A DNA stretch of 30,019 bases, taken from assembly GCA_964606895.1 (NCBI GenBank), contig CAZSHX010000061.1, positions 1 to 30,019 of the forward strand, read 5' to 3'. The translations under genes were made by a program, and so were the position numbers. Below, in pieces: positions 1 to 8,067 of the stretch (its first letter is position 1; every line of letters starts with the position of its first letter). The notes below the pieces were generated by a model. That model was not told where the DNA came from, did not search any database, and saw only the letters and a list, made by a program, of their open reading frames with translations. Source of the DNA: CAZSHX01 sp964606895 (GTDB taxonomy: Bacteria; Bacteroidota; Ignavibacteria; Kapaibacteriales; UBA2268).

Positions 1-63
1 TAACACATTTATATTCATGTTATTATAAATATTTTCATTTTCTCCGAGGGAGAGGGTAGTAAG

Positions 64-196
64 AATTGCATCTTTGCACCTTTTTCAGCACAAAGATGCA
101 ACGATAAAAATATTGTTATTTGAAATAATATCAATAGGTTATGCGATAATGATATTACATTTTCTGCATAAATATTTTGAAGATGCAATGCAAATT
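64..196 (+). repeat. 135-bp TGCAT-rich interspersed repeat, copy A
   Basis: This is one of six copies of the same element in the window. It opens with AATTGCATC, carries a small hairpin (TGCATCTTT ... AAAGATGCA), then the near-invariant core GTTATTTGAAATAATATCAA (115-134), and ends in GAAGATGCAATGCAAATT. The two ends are imperfect inverted repeats of each other (AATTTGCATTGCATC style), so the unit resembles a MITE or a structured untranslated element. No reading frame is conserved between copies. Function unknown. Confidence 0.8.
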
Positions 197-450
197 AGGA
201 AAAATATTTGGGATTAAAAATTTTCGAATAAACAAATTGTAATGCCGTAATGTTTGAAGAGAATACCTTAGTATAACAGGCAGTAACCCATTGCCCATAC
301 CTAATTACCTTATTTTGTGGGATTAATAAGGTAAGAGGTGTGAGACTCGGTCTTCCAGGGCTACTAAGGTTGAGGATTATGAAAATAAGGTTTTAGGAAT
401 TCAAATCCTGTGAATCCTAAAGCAAGTAAATCAAGTTAAGAAATCTTCAC
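197..450. other. spacer between repeat copies A and B, no gene seen
   Basis: This 250-bp stretch separates two direct copies of the 135-bp repeat. It shares no visible similarity with the spacer of the other two repeat pairs. It contains GTGGGATTAATAAGG-like and GGAATTCAAATCCTG-like short imperfect palindromes. No open frame of useful length and no tRNA cloverleaf could be recognised. Confidence 0.5.
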
Positions 451-586
451 CAAATTGCATCATTGCATCTTTTTGCATTCATAGATGCAATGGGTAAATA
501 ATCGTTATTTGAAATAATATCAATAGTTTAGGCAAAAAGTAATTGCATTTTCTGCATAATTATTTTGAAGATGCAATTCAATTTTG
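451..586 (+). repeat. 135-bp TGCAT-rich interspersed repeat, copy B
   Basis: Second member of the first direct pair. It starts AAATTGCATCATTGCATC, has the full core CGTTATTTGAAATAATATCA (503-522) followed by ATAG, and ends GAAGATGCAATTCAATTTT. It has the same orientation as copy A. Confidence 0.8.
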
Positions 587-670
587 GGAAAATTAAATAA
601 ATTTGTTGAGATGAAAATTTTCATTCGCCTATCTATTTTTCCATAAGAATTTCAAATTTCGATTTTCTGA

Positions 671-1906
671 TTAAAATTTGCATTTCATAAGGTAAAGCCT
701 GTCGGAGATTCTGCCAAGAGTTTCGTAGTTCCCCGTCCTCCAATTGTATCTTGGGGCAATAATCTCGTCAACCATTCTTCCTGCATAAAGCATATTTTCG
801 GAAAAAGAACGAACGACCATTGAAGAACTTGTTGAATATGCTATCGAAAGATTATTAGGTTTCATTGCATAAGTCATATCAAGAGAGAGCTGAGTGTTCG
901 TACTGTATTTTCTGCCGCTGACGTTTATGAAGCAGTCAATATTACATCCCAGGAAAAAGAAATCAGAACCGTCGCAGGTGAAAAATGGACGGCTGTTTTG
1001 CTCACCTCCATAGAATTCCGTATTACTCATAACTATGACCTGCTGAGTATTATAGACAGCCAAAAATGCTATAATCGGACTGGTGGGGTGGAGTGCCAGA
1101 CCTGATGCAAAATCATAAGACTTACCGGTTAAAGGTTCGTAATATTCATCAGAAATAATCACTCCGTGATATCTCCCGGATGAGGTTTTAGCGATATACC
1201 CGGCGGCATTTCCTTCATGGTTTAGAAAGTATTCGGGGATATCTGCATAACTTTCGGTCAATGACTGACTATTTTTGTAAACCTCCCAAAGGTTACCGTT
1301 TTTACCGGCATACATAAAACTTCCATCGTACCAGAAACCAAATGGCTTTATATCATCAAACAGGGGAGACTCTGCTCCATTAATATTGACAACCATTCTG
1401 TCGCCCCGATAACCGAGAAAAGCAATCCGTTCCCCTCCGGTGCTTAAAAAAAGTCTGCCTGTCCTTTGATAAACCTGGATTTTTCTATTCCTTAGAAAAA
1501 TCACTTCCTGTTCTGCTTCTTTATATGAGAAACAAAGGACTTCTGAGTTCGGGCTGAATCTGATTTCTCCCGGGTCAGTCCCGGGGATTGGCAAAACTGT
1601 GTCATTTGTCATCAAATACCATTGCTTGTTGTCGCGGGCAAAACAAGCCCACTTTGAACCATCGTCAGAAAATGTCATATTCCCGAATTCAACATATATA
1701 CCTGATTTTTTTCCGTCAACGATGAGCCTGTAACTATTTGTAAATGGGGAAGTCAATGCCCACCAGTGATTTGTTGTATCCATGCCGTAACTGTAAAGTG
1801 TTTCGGAACCATCGAGCAAAATCTCGTCCGAACATCTGTCAGCCGATAGTTTGCTTGAAACCAAAAAAAACAATACCAATAACCAAAATATATATCGTCT
1901 ATCCAT
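671..1906 (-). CDS. secreted beta-propeller-like protein, function unknown
   Basis: The 411-residue product begins with a hydrophobic signal peptide (MDRRYIFWLLVLFFLVSSKLSA, cleavage probably after residue 22). The rest shows about seven loosely repeating blades, each with a pattern such as FSPNSEVLCFSY, STGGERIAFLGY, HPTSPIIAFLAV or MKPNNLSIAYST. This pattern is typical of WD40/TolB-like beta-propellers, so I infer a periplasmic or exported propeller. No catalytic motif and no type IX sorting tail were seen; the C-terminus (RLYLMKCKF) is unlike the sorting domains of the neighbours. It is transcribed away from the VWA gene, with a perfect inverted repeat just upstream of its start. The exact family is not recognised. 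Confidence 0.75.
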   Translation of the reverse strand: MDRRYIFWLLVLFFLVSSKLSADRCSDEILLDGSETLYSYGMDTTNHWWALTSPFTNSYRLIVDGKKSGIYVEFGNMTFSDDGSKWACFARDNKQWYLMTNDTVLPIPGTDPGEIRFSPNSEVLCFSYKEAEQEVIFLRNRKIQVYQRTGRLFLSTGGERIAFLGYRGDRMVVNINGAESPLFDDIKPFGFWYDGSFMYAGKNGNLWEVYKNSQSLTESYADIPEYFLNHEGNAAGYIAKTSSGRYHGVIISDEYYEPLTGKSYDFASGLALHPTSPIIAFLAVYNTQQVIVMSNTEFYGGEQNSRPFFTCDGSDFFFLGCNIDCFINVSGRKYSTNTQLSLDMTYAMKPNNLSIAYSTSSSMVVRSFSENMLYAGRMVDEIIAPRYNWRTGNYETLGRISDRLYLMKCKF

Positions 1907-1940
1907 AGTTGCGACCTGATGCCAATGTTCAAAATAAAAA

Positions 1941-1981
1941 TGTAGTATAATTAATTACAAAATATTTATTAATATACTACA
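1941..1981. promoter_or_regulatory. inverted repeat in the divergent intergenic region
   Basis: TGTAGTATA (1941-1949) is repeated as TATACTACA (1973-1981). With one bulge the arms extend to about 14 bp (TGTAGTATAATTAAT against ATTAATATACTACA). It lies 35 bp upstream of the start of the minus-strand propeller gene, so it could be an operator or a leader hairpin. It is AT-rich, so a chance palindrome is not excluded. Confidence 0.4.
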
Positions 1982-2139
1982 AAAAAATCAAATTTTATTC
2001 TATAATTTTTTTGGATAAATAGAAATATCTTTGTAAGCGTTGAAAAAAAGATTTTAAAATATTAATAAAAAAAAGTTTGAAAATGAAAAAATATTTCTTG
2101 TTTGGTAAAAAAATTCTTCGTAATTTTGTCTTGGAAACA

Positions 2140-2301
2140 GGTGGGAGGTTAACTCTTTTTCAGAGCATTGGCTCATTAATTTTTCATAAAACACCTCATA
2201 TAGAACTAATAAAACATAACAACACCGCCTCCCACCACCTTTTTCATAAGAAACTAAATCGGAACAACAATAGTTATTTACTCTTGTTGTTCTTTTTTTT
2301 T
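2140..2301 (+). ncRNA. possible structured transcript ending in a terminator-like hairpin
   Basis: GGTGGGAGG (2140-2148) is complementary to CCTCCCACC (2228-2236) and would close an ~80-nt loop. It is followed by GAACAACAA (2262-2270) and TTGTTGTTC (2284-2292), a 9-bp stem leading into nine T residues. A Bacteroidota-type -7 box (TATCTTTG, 2026-2033) lies upstream, but no matching -33 element was seen. The 98-codon frame across this region looks like low-complexity noise. A small RNA is one reading; leader sequence of the VWA gene is another. Confidence 0.3.
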
Positions 2302-2332
2302 CTATTCAACCCCAAAATAGCTAATCTTTTTG

Positions 2333-2340
2333 TAAATTTG
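2333..2340 (+). promoter_or_regulatory. candidate -7 element for the VWA gene
   Basis: TAAATTTG matches the Bacteroidota -7 consensus TAnnTTTG and lies 42 bp before the ATG at 2382. No convincing -33 TTTG was found at the usual distance. An AGGAGA ribosome-binding site is present just before the ATG. Confidence 0.25.
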
Positions 2341-2381
2341 CAATTGAATAATCGTATAATAAAATATATTTAGGAGATATT

Positions 2382-4238
2382 ATGAAATCCAAGATTGTAA
2401 TTCTAACGTTACTTGCCATGTTCCTTCTTGATTTTCAATCAGGAATCGGGCAGGAGTTCCACTTCCTTAGGGTTGATACAACAAACTTCCCAACGGCTAA
2501 AGGTTGGTTCTTTGCAAAAACAAAAGCAGGAATGACCTATGCCGACATGCTTCCTTCAGAGTTCGTTCTAACAGAGAACAGTACTCCGGTAACTGTGACA
2601 AATGTTGAGTGCACCAAAGATACCGTATTCCCTCCTGTTTCAATAGCACTTGTTCTTGATGCTTCGTCATCAATGAGCGGCATCGCTTCAGGCAAGGAAA
2701 CGAAATTGGATTGGGTTAAATTTTTGGCAAAATCTATATTGGATACTTTGAAAATGACTCCCGGTACTCAACTTCAGTACCTCCATTTTTCATCAGTAGT
2801 TTATAAAAACTCACCTTGGTTTACAGATTGGACAGATAAAACCCCATTATATACATGGATTGAGCAGAACGAAATAGTTTACGCAGGTGCAACCGATTTT
2901 GGAGTAGCATTTCTAACCGGCAACGGTGCTATTGAAGAATTGAAAAAAACTCCATACAATACTCCCCGTATTTTAATCTTTGTAACTGATGGCGATCCCG
3001 AGCGACCTTTTCCTCAGACTACAATTGACAACATTATCAATAAAGCACGAGAAAATAAAATCTTGATTTACGCAATCGGAATTAATACTCAACCCAATAT
3101 TGACCTTAGAACTATCTGTCAGGAAACAGGCGGCAGAACTTTTGATGCTTACTCCAAAGATGATATTAAGTTAGCCTTGCGTCTATGCATAGGCGGCGAT
3201 GTTCAAAGTAAAACTACCTGCAAGCTAACATGGCAGTCCAATTTCAGTTGCACTGAAAATACCCGCGATAGACAGATTTTCGCCAAATTTACCAAAATTC
3301 CCGACAGTACAACCACTTCCTTCAAGGCTCCGGCTGTGCCAACCATTTCTTCGTCGGCAACTCAACTCGTTTTCGGTCCCGGAAAAACCCAACAGCCGCT
3401 TATTTTAACAGCTCAGGGTGCCGATTACACGGTTTCCGAAATTACTGTCGCTCCTAACAATAAAGCATACACCATTGATTTGAACGGTAAAACCTTTCCG
3501 ATGAAAATTTTGAAAGGTCAAAACCATACAATCAAAATAAATTTCGTCGAAACTCCCCCAACGTCTCAGATTTCCACACTTTCGTTCAAGGGTCTGCCTT
3601 GTCCCATTGCCGATGTTGCCCTTGTGGCTCCTTGCGGTGGTGTTGCAATCGGAAAAACCTACTGCGGGAAAGTTTTGAAAAACTCTTCGAAGGAAACAAC
3701 TTTGTCTTCTGCGTTCCGCAACACCACGCCAATTCAGATATCAGGTTCTGCCGCAATATCCGGTGCCGATAAAGCTGAGTTTACACTTATTTCCGGCGGT
3801 ACATTTACGCTTGGTCCCAACCAATCCGTTGATATGAAAGTCAGATTCACCCCGACAAGTGAAGGAGTGAAAAATGCAAACATCGCTATTACGCTTCCAA
3901 CCGAATGCACCGGCTATTCCATTCCAATTTCCGGCGAAGGAGTATTGGTCGGCGTTGAAGATGAAAATATTAACCCGATTTTGTCGCTAAGTCAGAACCA
4001 TCCTAATCCGTTTTCTGACTATACGGAAATTGATTTCTACTCTTTGGGTTCAACTCCTGTAACTTTATCGGTTTACAATACGCTTGGCGAAAAGGTTACA
4101 ACACTTGTTGAGAATTATATTGCTAATGGAATCAGCCGTGCTGTCTGGAATTCCGGCGGAGTTTCCGATGGGGTCTATATGATCAAGCTTCAATCGGGCA
4201 ATAATATTGCCGTCAGACAGATGATTCTTGCTCGTTAA
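2382..4238 (+). CDS. secreted VWA-domain protein with type IX sorting tail
   Basis: The 618-residue product has a signal peptide (about 1-23). A von Willebrand factor A domain (about 85-270) carries a complete metal-ion-dependent adhesion site: D93-x-S95-x-S97 in VLDASSSMSG, T171 in GATDFG and D203 in VTDGDPE. A middle region ends in a choice-of-anchor D (ASPM/Hydin-like) immunoglobulin fold (about 430-520). The C-terminus (about 530-618: HPNPFSDYTEIDFY ... GVYMIKLQSG) is a FlgD-like type IX sorting domain. I infer a surface-attached adhesin or binding protein. An AGGAGA site sits before the chosen ATG. A strong terminator follows. The natural ligand cannot be told. Confidence 0.9.
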   Translation: MKSKIVILTLLAMFLLDFQSGIGQEFHFLRVDTTNFPTAKGWFFAKTKAGMTYADMLPSEFVLTENSTPVTVTNVECTKDTVFPPVSIALVLDASSSMSGIASGKETKLDWVKFLAKSILDTLKMTPGTQLQYLHFSSVVYKNSPWFTDWTDKTPLYTWIEQNEIVYAGATDFGVAFLTGNGAIEELKKTPYNTPRILIFVTDGDPERPFPQTTIDNIINKARENKILIYAIGINTQPNIDLRTICQETGGRTFDAYSKDDIKLALRLCIGGDVQSKTTCKLTWQSNFSCTENTRDRQIFAKFTKIPDSTTTSFKAPAVPTISSSATQLVFGPGKTQQPLILTAQGADYTVSEITVAPNNKAYTIDLNGKTFPMKILKGQNHTIKINFVETPPTSQISTLSFKGLPCPIADVALVAPCGGVAIGKTYCGKVLKNSSKETTLSSAFRNTTPIQISGSAAISGADKAEFTLISGGTFTLGPNQSVDMKVRFTPTSEGVKNANIAITLPTECTGYSIPISGEGVLVGVEDENINPILSLSQNHPNPFSDYTEIDFYSLGSTPVTLSVYNTLGEKVTTLVENYIANGISRAVWNSGGVSDGVYMIKLQSGNNIAVRQMILAR

Positions 4239-4277
4239 TAACTTAAATTCGGTTTAAGTGTTACTGAATGATAAATG

Positions 4278-4315
4278 AAAAATCCGGAGAACTAAAGAGT
4301 TTTCCGGATTTTTTT
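4278..4315. terminator. bidirectional Rho-independent terminator
   Basis: AAAAATCCGGA (4278-4288) pairs with TCCGGATTTTT (4303-4313) and runs into T residues on the plus strand. Read on the minus strand the same hairpin also ends in a T run. It sits between the convergent VWA (+) and choice-of-anchor (-) genes and can serve both. Confidence 0.85.
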
Positions 4316-4347
4316 CTTTATAAATTTCAAAATTGCAGAAGCATTTT

Positions 4348-6495
4348 TTATTTGCTTATAACAAATGAAACCGACCGATTTTTAGTACCGGAACTGAAAA
4401 CAGCGTGATAGATTCCGTTTGGAACAATTTTATTCATGTTGTCCTTCATATCCCATTCGAAATTAATTCCTTCATTTTGCTGAAATTCAATCAAAAGATT
4501 ACCGGTATTGTCATAAATTAGGAGTTGTCGGCAATCATTATCCTTTGCAACAAATCGAATTTTATTAGTTGAAGGATTGGGAATGATTTGAACAGAAAAG
4601 TTTTCCGCTTGAACGTCTTCAATGCCCGTATATGGCTTTGAAACACCGCCAAGAGGGATTTTTAATTGTGTATCACTCGATGGAATCATGAGATAAGTTG
4701 ATTTGCCGCCTGCTGTTTTAGGCTGAAAACGGATTCGAATGCTTAATGCATCGTCGGGAATAATATTTCTTGGAAATGCCTGCGTTAAAATCGAGAATTC
4801 AAGCGAATCCATGCCGGACATATAGGGCAGTTCAACCCTCAAGTCGGCAGTTCCTTTGTTATAAAGCATAAAAGTAGTGTCCTTGGTGAACGTATTATTG
4901 ATTTGACCGAAATCAATTTCTGCAACATCAGCCTGTATTTTGGGTTTGGGAATACTATAAGCTTCTGCACTTATTTGAAGCTGGGGTTTGGAGTCATCAT
5001 TTGAAGTAAATTCGATATAAGCTGATTTATCGGTACCTTCAACAATTGGAGTAAAGCGAATGTTGATGCTTCGTTGTTCATTGGCATCCAAAGAAAAGCC
5101 ACCACCGCCTGAAACAAATGAAAATTCTGTTGCATTCGGACCCATTATTTTCATTCCGGTAACCTCAAGAGGAATTTCGCCGGCATTTTTGATGGTTACG
5201 GGTTTATCGGATTGTGTTCCAACAGCAGTTTTTCCAAACACAAGGGGATTGACGGAGAATTGAATCATTGGTTTAGGTCCCGGAAGAGCCTTTCCGATAA
5301 GATAAATGATTGGGTCATTCTTCGAAGTGGATGAAAAATTAAATTGAGCGGCTTTATTCCCTGTGGAAAGGGGATTGAAACGGACAAGAATCTTTGTTGA
5401 GGAGTCAGGCTTCAATAGAAAATTAGTTTGAGAGGCAAAGGAAAAGTCTTTTGCGTTTACACCAGATAAATTTGCAGAATTTATAGTAAGATCGTAATCA
5501 CCGGAATTCTTTACATTAAGTTCCTGTTCATTGTAATTTGTTACTTTCACATCTCCAAAGTCCATAAGTTCGGAAGAAACTGTTATAATTGGGGTTGGCT
5601 GGGAATTGCAGTTACCCGCAAGGTAAACGACTTTTGGATTTTCTGCTGAATTATTTGTGAAATTAATGTAAGCAGTTTTGCTTCCCAACATATTTGCTGG
5701 AGTAAAACGCACCTTAATAATTCTTGTTGAATCAGGTTGAAGGTCAAAGAGTGAAGTACTGCCCGGAAGACTGAATTCAGAAGCATTGGGACCTGAAAGT
5801 TCAATTCCGGTAACAGATAATGGATTCTTTCCGGCATTTTTTACAACAATAGTTGTATCCTTATATCTTGTGTACTTGACTTCCCTAAAATCAATGCCCG
5901 ATGGATTGCAAGCCAATATCGGAGGTCCTGCATCTACTATAACATCCTGGGGATACATCCAAGACCACATATCCTGAGCAGATGCAATAGCGTCCATATT
6001 CACTGCACAGGCGGCAACATTAAAGGTGTAGGTGCCTTGAGTCATAGGAGCCTGCCATGTAAAACTAAAAGTAGCGATTCCACCTTCCAGAATTTTCGGT
6101 GTTGAATGAGTTAATTCCCCGGAAACTACTTTTAAATCATTTTGAACAAAATTGAGAGTACCGGCATTTGCTCCCGAATTATCTTTAACAGAAATATTTA
6201 TGCCTGCGGCAATAGCAATGTCATTTCTGACGATTATGGTATAATTGGTAATTGTGCCGGGTTTGACAACGTAATTCCCCGTTCCGCTTTCAATTGCAAT
6301 TACTGTCACAGGATTGGGAGTAACAGGACCGTGGCAGTTTGTTCCGCCGCATCCCTCGGAAGTTGCTAAAGTACGTCCAACTCTTCCTGTCATATTAGAA
6401 AAGCTGTGGATGGAATTGAGAAACAATAAAGCCGTTATCAAAATTGTGAAGAAGGACAATATTGATAATTTATGATTTTTAAATATTTTCAACAT
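4348..6495 (-). CDS. secreted choice-of-anchor V/D repeat protein with type IX sorting tail
   Basis: The 715-residue protein starts with a signal or anchor segment (about 10-32). A choice-of-anchor V-like (Reeler-related) domain follows at about 38-190. Then come four ~105-residue choice-of-anchor D domains (about 195-300, 303-402, 408-512, 517-620), each with the pattern L-x-F-G-x-V ... VKNxGxxPLxVTG ... VRFxP. The last ~85 residues (VQIIPNPSTNKIRF ... GIYHAVFSSG) form a type IX sorting domain. Near the N-terminus GCGGTNCHG holds C49-x4-C54-H55, a haem-c-like motif with four instead of two spacer residues. I infer a multidomain surface protein; haem binding is unproven. Confidence 0.88.
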   Translation of the reverse strand: MLKIFKNHKLSILSFFTILITALLFLNSIHSFSNMTGRVGRTLATSEGCGGTNCHGPVTPNPVTVIAIESGTGNYVVKPGTITNYTIIVRNDIAIAAGINISVKDNSGANAGTLNFVQNDLKVVSGELTHSTPKILEGGIATFSFTWQAPMTQGTYTFNVAACAVNMDAIASAQDMWSWMYPQDVIVDAGPPILACNPSGIDFREVKYTRYKDTTIVVKNAGKNPLSVTGIELSGPNASEFSLPGSTSLFDLQPDSTRIIKVRFTPANMLGSKTAYINFTNNSAENPKVVYLAGNCNSQPTPIITVSSELMDFGDVKVTNYNEQELNVKNSGDYDLTINSANLSGVNAKDFSFASQTNFLLKPDSSTKILVRFNPLSTGNKAAQFNFSSTSKNDPIIYLIGKALPGPKPMIQFSVNPLVFGKTAVGTQSDKPVTIKNAGEIPLEVTGMKIMGPNATEFSFVSGGGGFSLDANEQRSINIRFTPIVEGTDKSAYIEFTSNDDSKPQLQISAEAYSIPKPKIQADVAEIDFGQINNTFTKDTTFMLYNKGTADLRVELPYMSGMDSLEFSILTQAFPRNIIPDDALSIRIRFQPKTAGGKSTYLMIPSSDTQLKIPLGGVSKPYTGIEDVQAENFSVQIIPNPSTNKIRFVAKDNDCRQLLIYDNTGNLLIEFQQNEGINFEWDMKDNMNKIVPNGIYHAVFSSGTKNRSVSFVISK

Positions 6496-6669
6496 AAAAT
6501 TTCCATATTTTGAGAAAAAAGATTATAACCAATAACAAAATAAATTAATTATTCAATCAGTTCCAAGAAAAATAATATTTATTTTCAATTTTGTTTGTAT
6601 TCGCAATTGAATCATTTGATTTCAGGAATTTCAAGATAAAATCATTTCATTTATTATCACAGCAGAAAA

Positions 6670-6711
6670 CAAAAAAATGGATTCATGCACTTGAAGCATG
6701 AATCCATCCAA
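6670..6711 (-). terminator. Rho-independent terminator of the outer-membrane barrel gene
   Basis: A perfect 12-bp stem (ATGGATTCATGC at 6677-6688 with its complement at 6696-6707, 7-nt loop) is followed on the minus strand by seven T residues. It lies about 20 bp after the stop codon at 6731. Confidence 0.9.
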
Positions 6712-6730
6712 AAGTTTTTGTACTGAATTC

Positions 6731-7366
6731 TTAGAATGCGAAAGTAACTCCACCGCCAACTCCAAAACCGAAATAAATGTCCTGAGAATCTTTAAAATTG
6801 ACTGGAGAATCATAATTAGTTGCTGTTTGCTGTGTATTCAGGTATTTCATACCAATATCAAAATTGAATGCGATATATTTGCCGGCAAGCAATTCCATAC
6901 CCAAACCGCCGCCAAGATTGTAAGTATTTGATTTGGATGTCCTAAGATATGATGTACTGACCATTTTTTTATTATCATAGTAATAATCAGGGTTTTCTGA
7001 ATTATCGAACCAATAACTTGCTCCGAGGAAAGGATAAATATTTACATATTTGCTTTCGAATACATTATATTTAACTTCAACCCCAAACGAACCGAATGAA
7101 CCCTGTTCATTGTAATTGTAAAAAGGACCCTGAAGAATAGTAGTATTATTATTTTGTCCTGTACCATTTTTAAAATAATAATAGAAAGCAACAAATTTTA
7201 CAGCGATAGGGTCAAATTGACGTTGGTATGTAAGTCCCCATCCGGAAATCATTGAGCCGGAGAAACCTATGCGGTTCTTGGGTGCATCGTATTTCGTACC
7301 GATTGGTTGTGCCTGAATGCTTGAGACGCATAATACTAAAGCCAACAAAATAATAACTTTTTTCAT
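6731..7366 (-). CDS. outer-membrane beta-barrel protein
   Basis: The 211-residue product has a clear signal peptide (MKKVIILLALVLCVSSIQAQ). It then shows alternating aromatic/hydrophobic strands (GFSGSMISGWGLTYQRQF, YNLGGGLGMELLAGKYIAF) and ends in an aromatic-terminated strand (GFGVGGGVTFAF). That terminal phenylalanine is the usual recognition signal of outer-membrane barrels. Length fits an eight-stranded OmpW/OmpA-like barrel. It is a single-gene unit with its own terminator. The specific role is unknown. Confidence 0.85.
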   Translation of the reverse strand: MKKVIILLALVLCVSSIQAQPIGTKYDAPKNRIGFSGSMISGWGLTYQRQFDPIAVKFVAFYYYFKNGTGQNNNTTILQGPFYNYNEQGSFGSFGVEVKYNVFESKYVNIYPFLGASYWFDNSENPDYYYDNKKMVSTSYLRTSKSNTYNLGGGLGMELLAGKYIAFNFDIGMKYLNTQQTATNYDSPVNFKDSQDIYFGFGVGGGVTFAF

Positions 7367-7532
7367 AGTAATTCCTTAATGAGTTAAAAAGTTTCAAATG
7401 AATAATACGAATATACTGAAAACAAATTATAATTGTGGCTGTTTTCTAATAATATTTGTCATGGTTATCAGTTATTAGTTAAGTTCAAGGAATATAATTT
7501 ACAATCATTTTTTCGAATAAACAGGAATTTTT

Positions 7533-8012
7533 ATGGATTCAGAATTAAGAACAAATATCATTGAGAATTACGGGAAAGCTTTTCTTAATATTCAAACAGC
7601 TTTGAAAAATTTCCCGGTGGAAATGTGGAAATTCAAACCCGCACCAATTCGTTGGAGTATTCACGAAATAATTATTCACTTTGCCGACAGTGAAGCTAAT
7701 TCTTACCACCGGTGCCGAAGGTTTATTGCGGAGCCCGGCTCGAAAATTTTTGCTTACGACCAGGACAAATGGTCTGACAATCTCGATTACCACTCTCAAA
7801 GTGCCGAAGATGCTTTGGAACTTTTCCGACTTCTGAGAAAAATGACCTACGACCTGATAAAAGATTTGCCTGAAGAGGCATGGTCGCTTACAATCGAGCA
7901 TGAGCATTTAGGCACAATCACAATGGATACATGGCTTGAAATATACGAGGAACACATAACCGGACACATCAGACAGATGGAAAAAGTATTCGAGGAATGG
8001 AAAAATCGGTAA
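7533..8012 (+). CDS. DinB-like four-helix bundle protein
   Basis: At 159 residues the length matches the DinB/YfiT superfamily. The helix RWSIHEIIIHFADSE supplies H44/H49, and the C-terminal helix YEEHITGHIRQME supplies H141 and H145. This is the arrangement that binds one divalent metal in the family. Members include thiol-transferase-like and damage-inducible proteins, so the substrate cannot be assigned. An AGGA sequence precedes the ATG. A REP-like palindrome begins 16 bp after the stop codon and may act as a transcript end. Confidence 0.88.
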   Translation: MDSELRTNIIENYGKAFLNIQTALKNFPVEMWKFKPAPIRWSIHEIIIHFADSEANSYHRCRRFIAEPGSKIFAYDQDKWSDNLDYHSQSAEDALELFRLLRKMTYDLIKDLPEEAWSLTIEHEHLGTITMDTWLEIYEEHITGHIRQMEKVFEEWKNR

Positions 8013-8027
8013 ATATAAGGGCGAACG

Positions 8028-8055
8028 GTAGGGGCGAACGGCCGTTCGCCCCTAC
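8028..8055. repeat. REP-like palindrome, GAACGG-centre type
   Basis: This is a perfect 28-bp palindrome with arms GTAGGGGCGAACGG and CCGTTCGCCCCTAC. A partial left arm (GGGCGAACGG, 8019-8028) abuts it. It lies between the DinB-like gene and the transposase remnant, directly upstream of the latter's ATG. Confidence 0.9.
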
Positions 8056-8067
8056 AAAGGAATAACA

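Noticed and set aside
395..420. T-arm-like string GGAATTCAAATCC suggesting a tRNA
   Set aside because: No acceptor stem, D-arm or anticodon arm can be built around it on either strand.
64..586. CRISPR array from repeated TGCAT and core motifs
   Set aside because: Units are ~135 bp, only paired, and spacing is far too long and irregular; no cas genes are present.
2077..2373. 98-codon plus-strand frame starting MKMKKYFLFGKK
   Set aside because: The sequence is low-complexity, contains long Phe/Leu runs from a T tract and a terminator-like hairpin, and resembles no protein. It overlaps the candidate structured RNA and the VWA promoter region.
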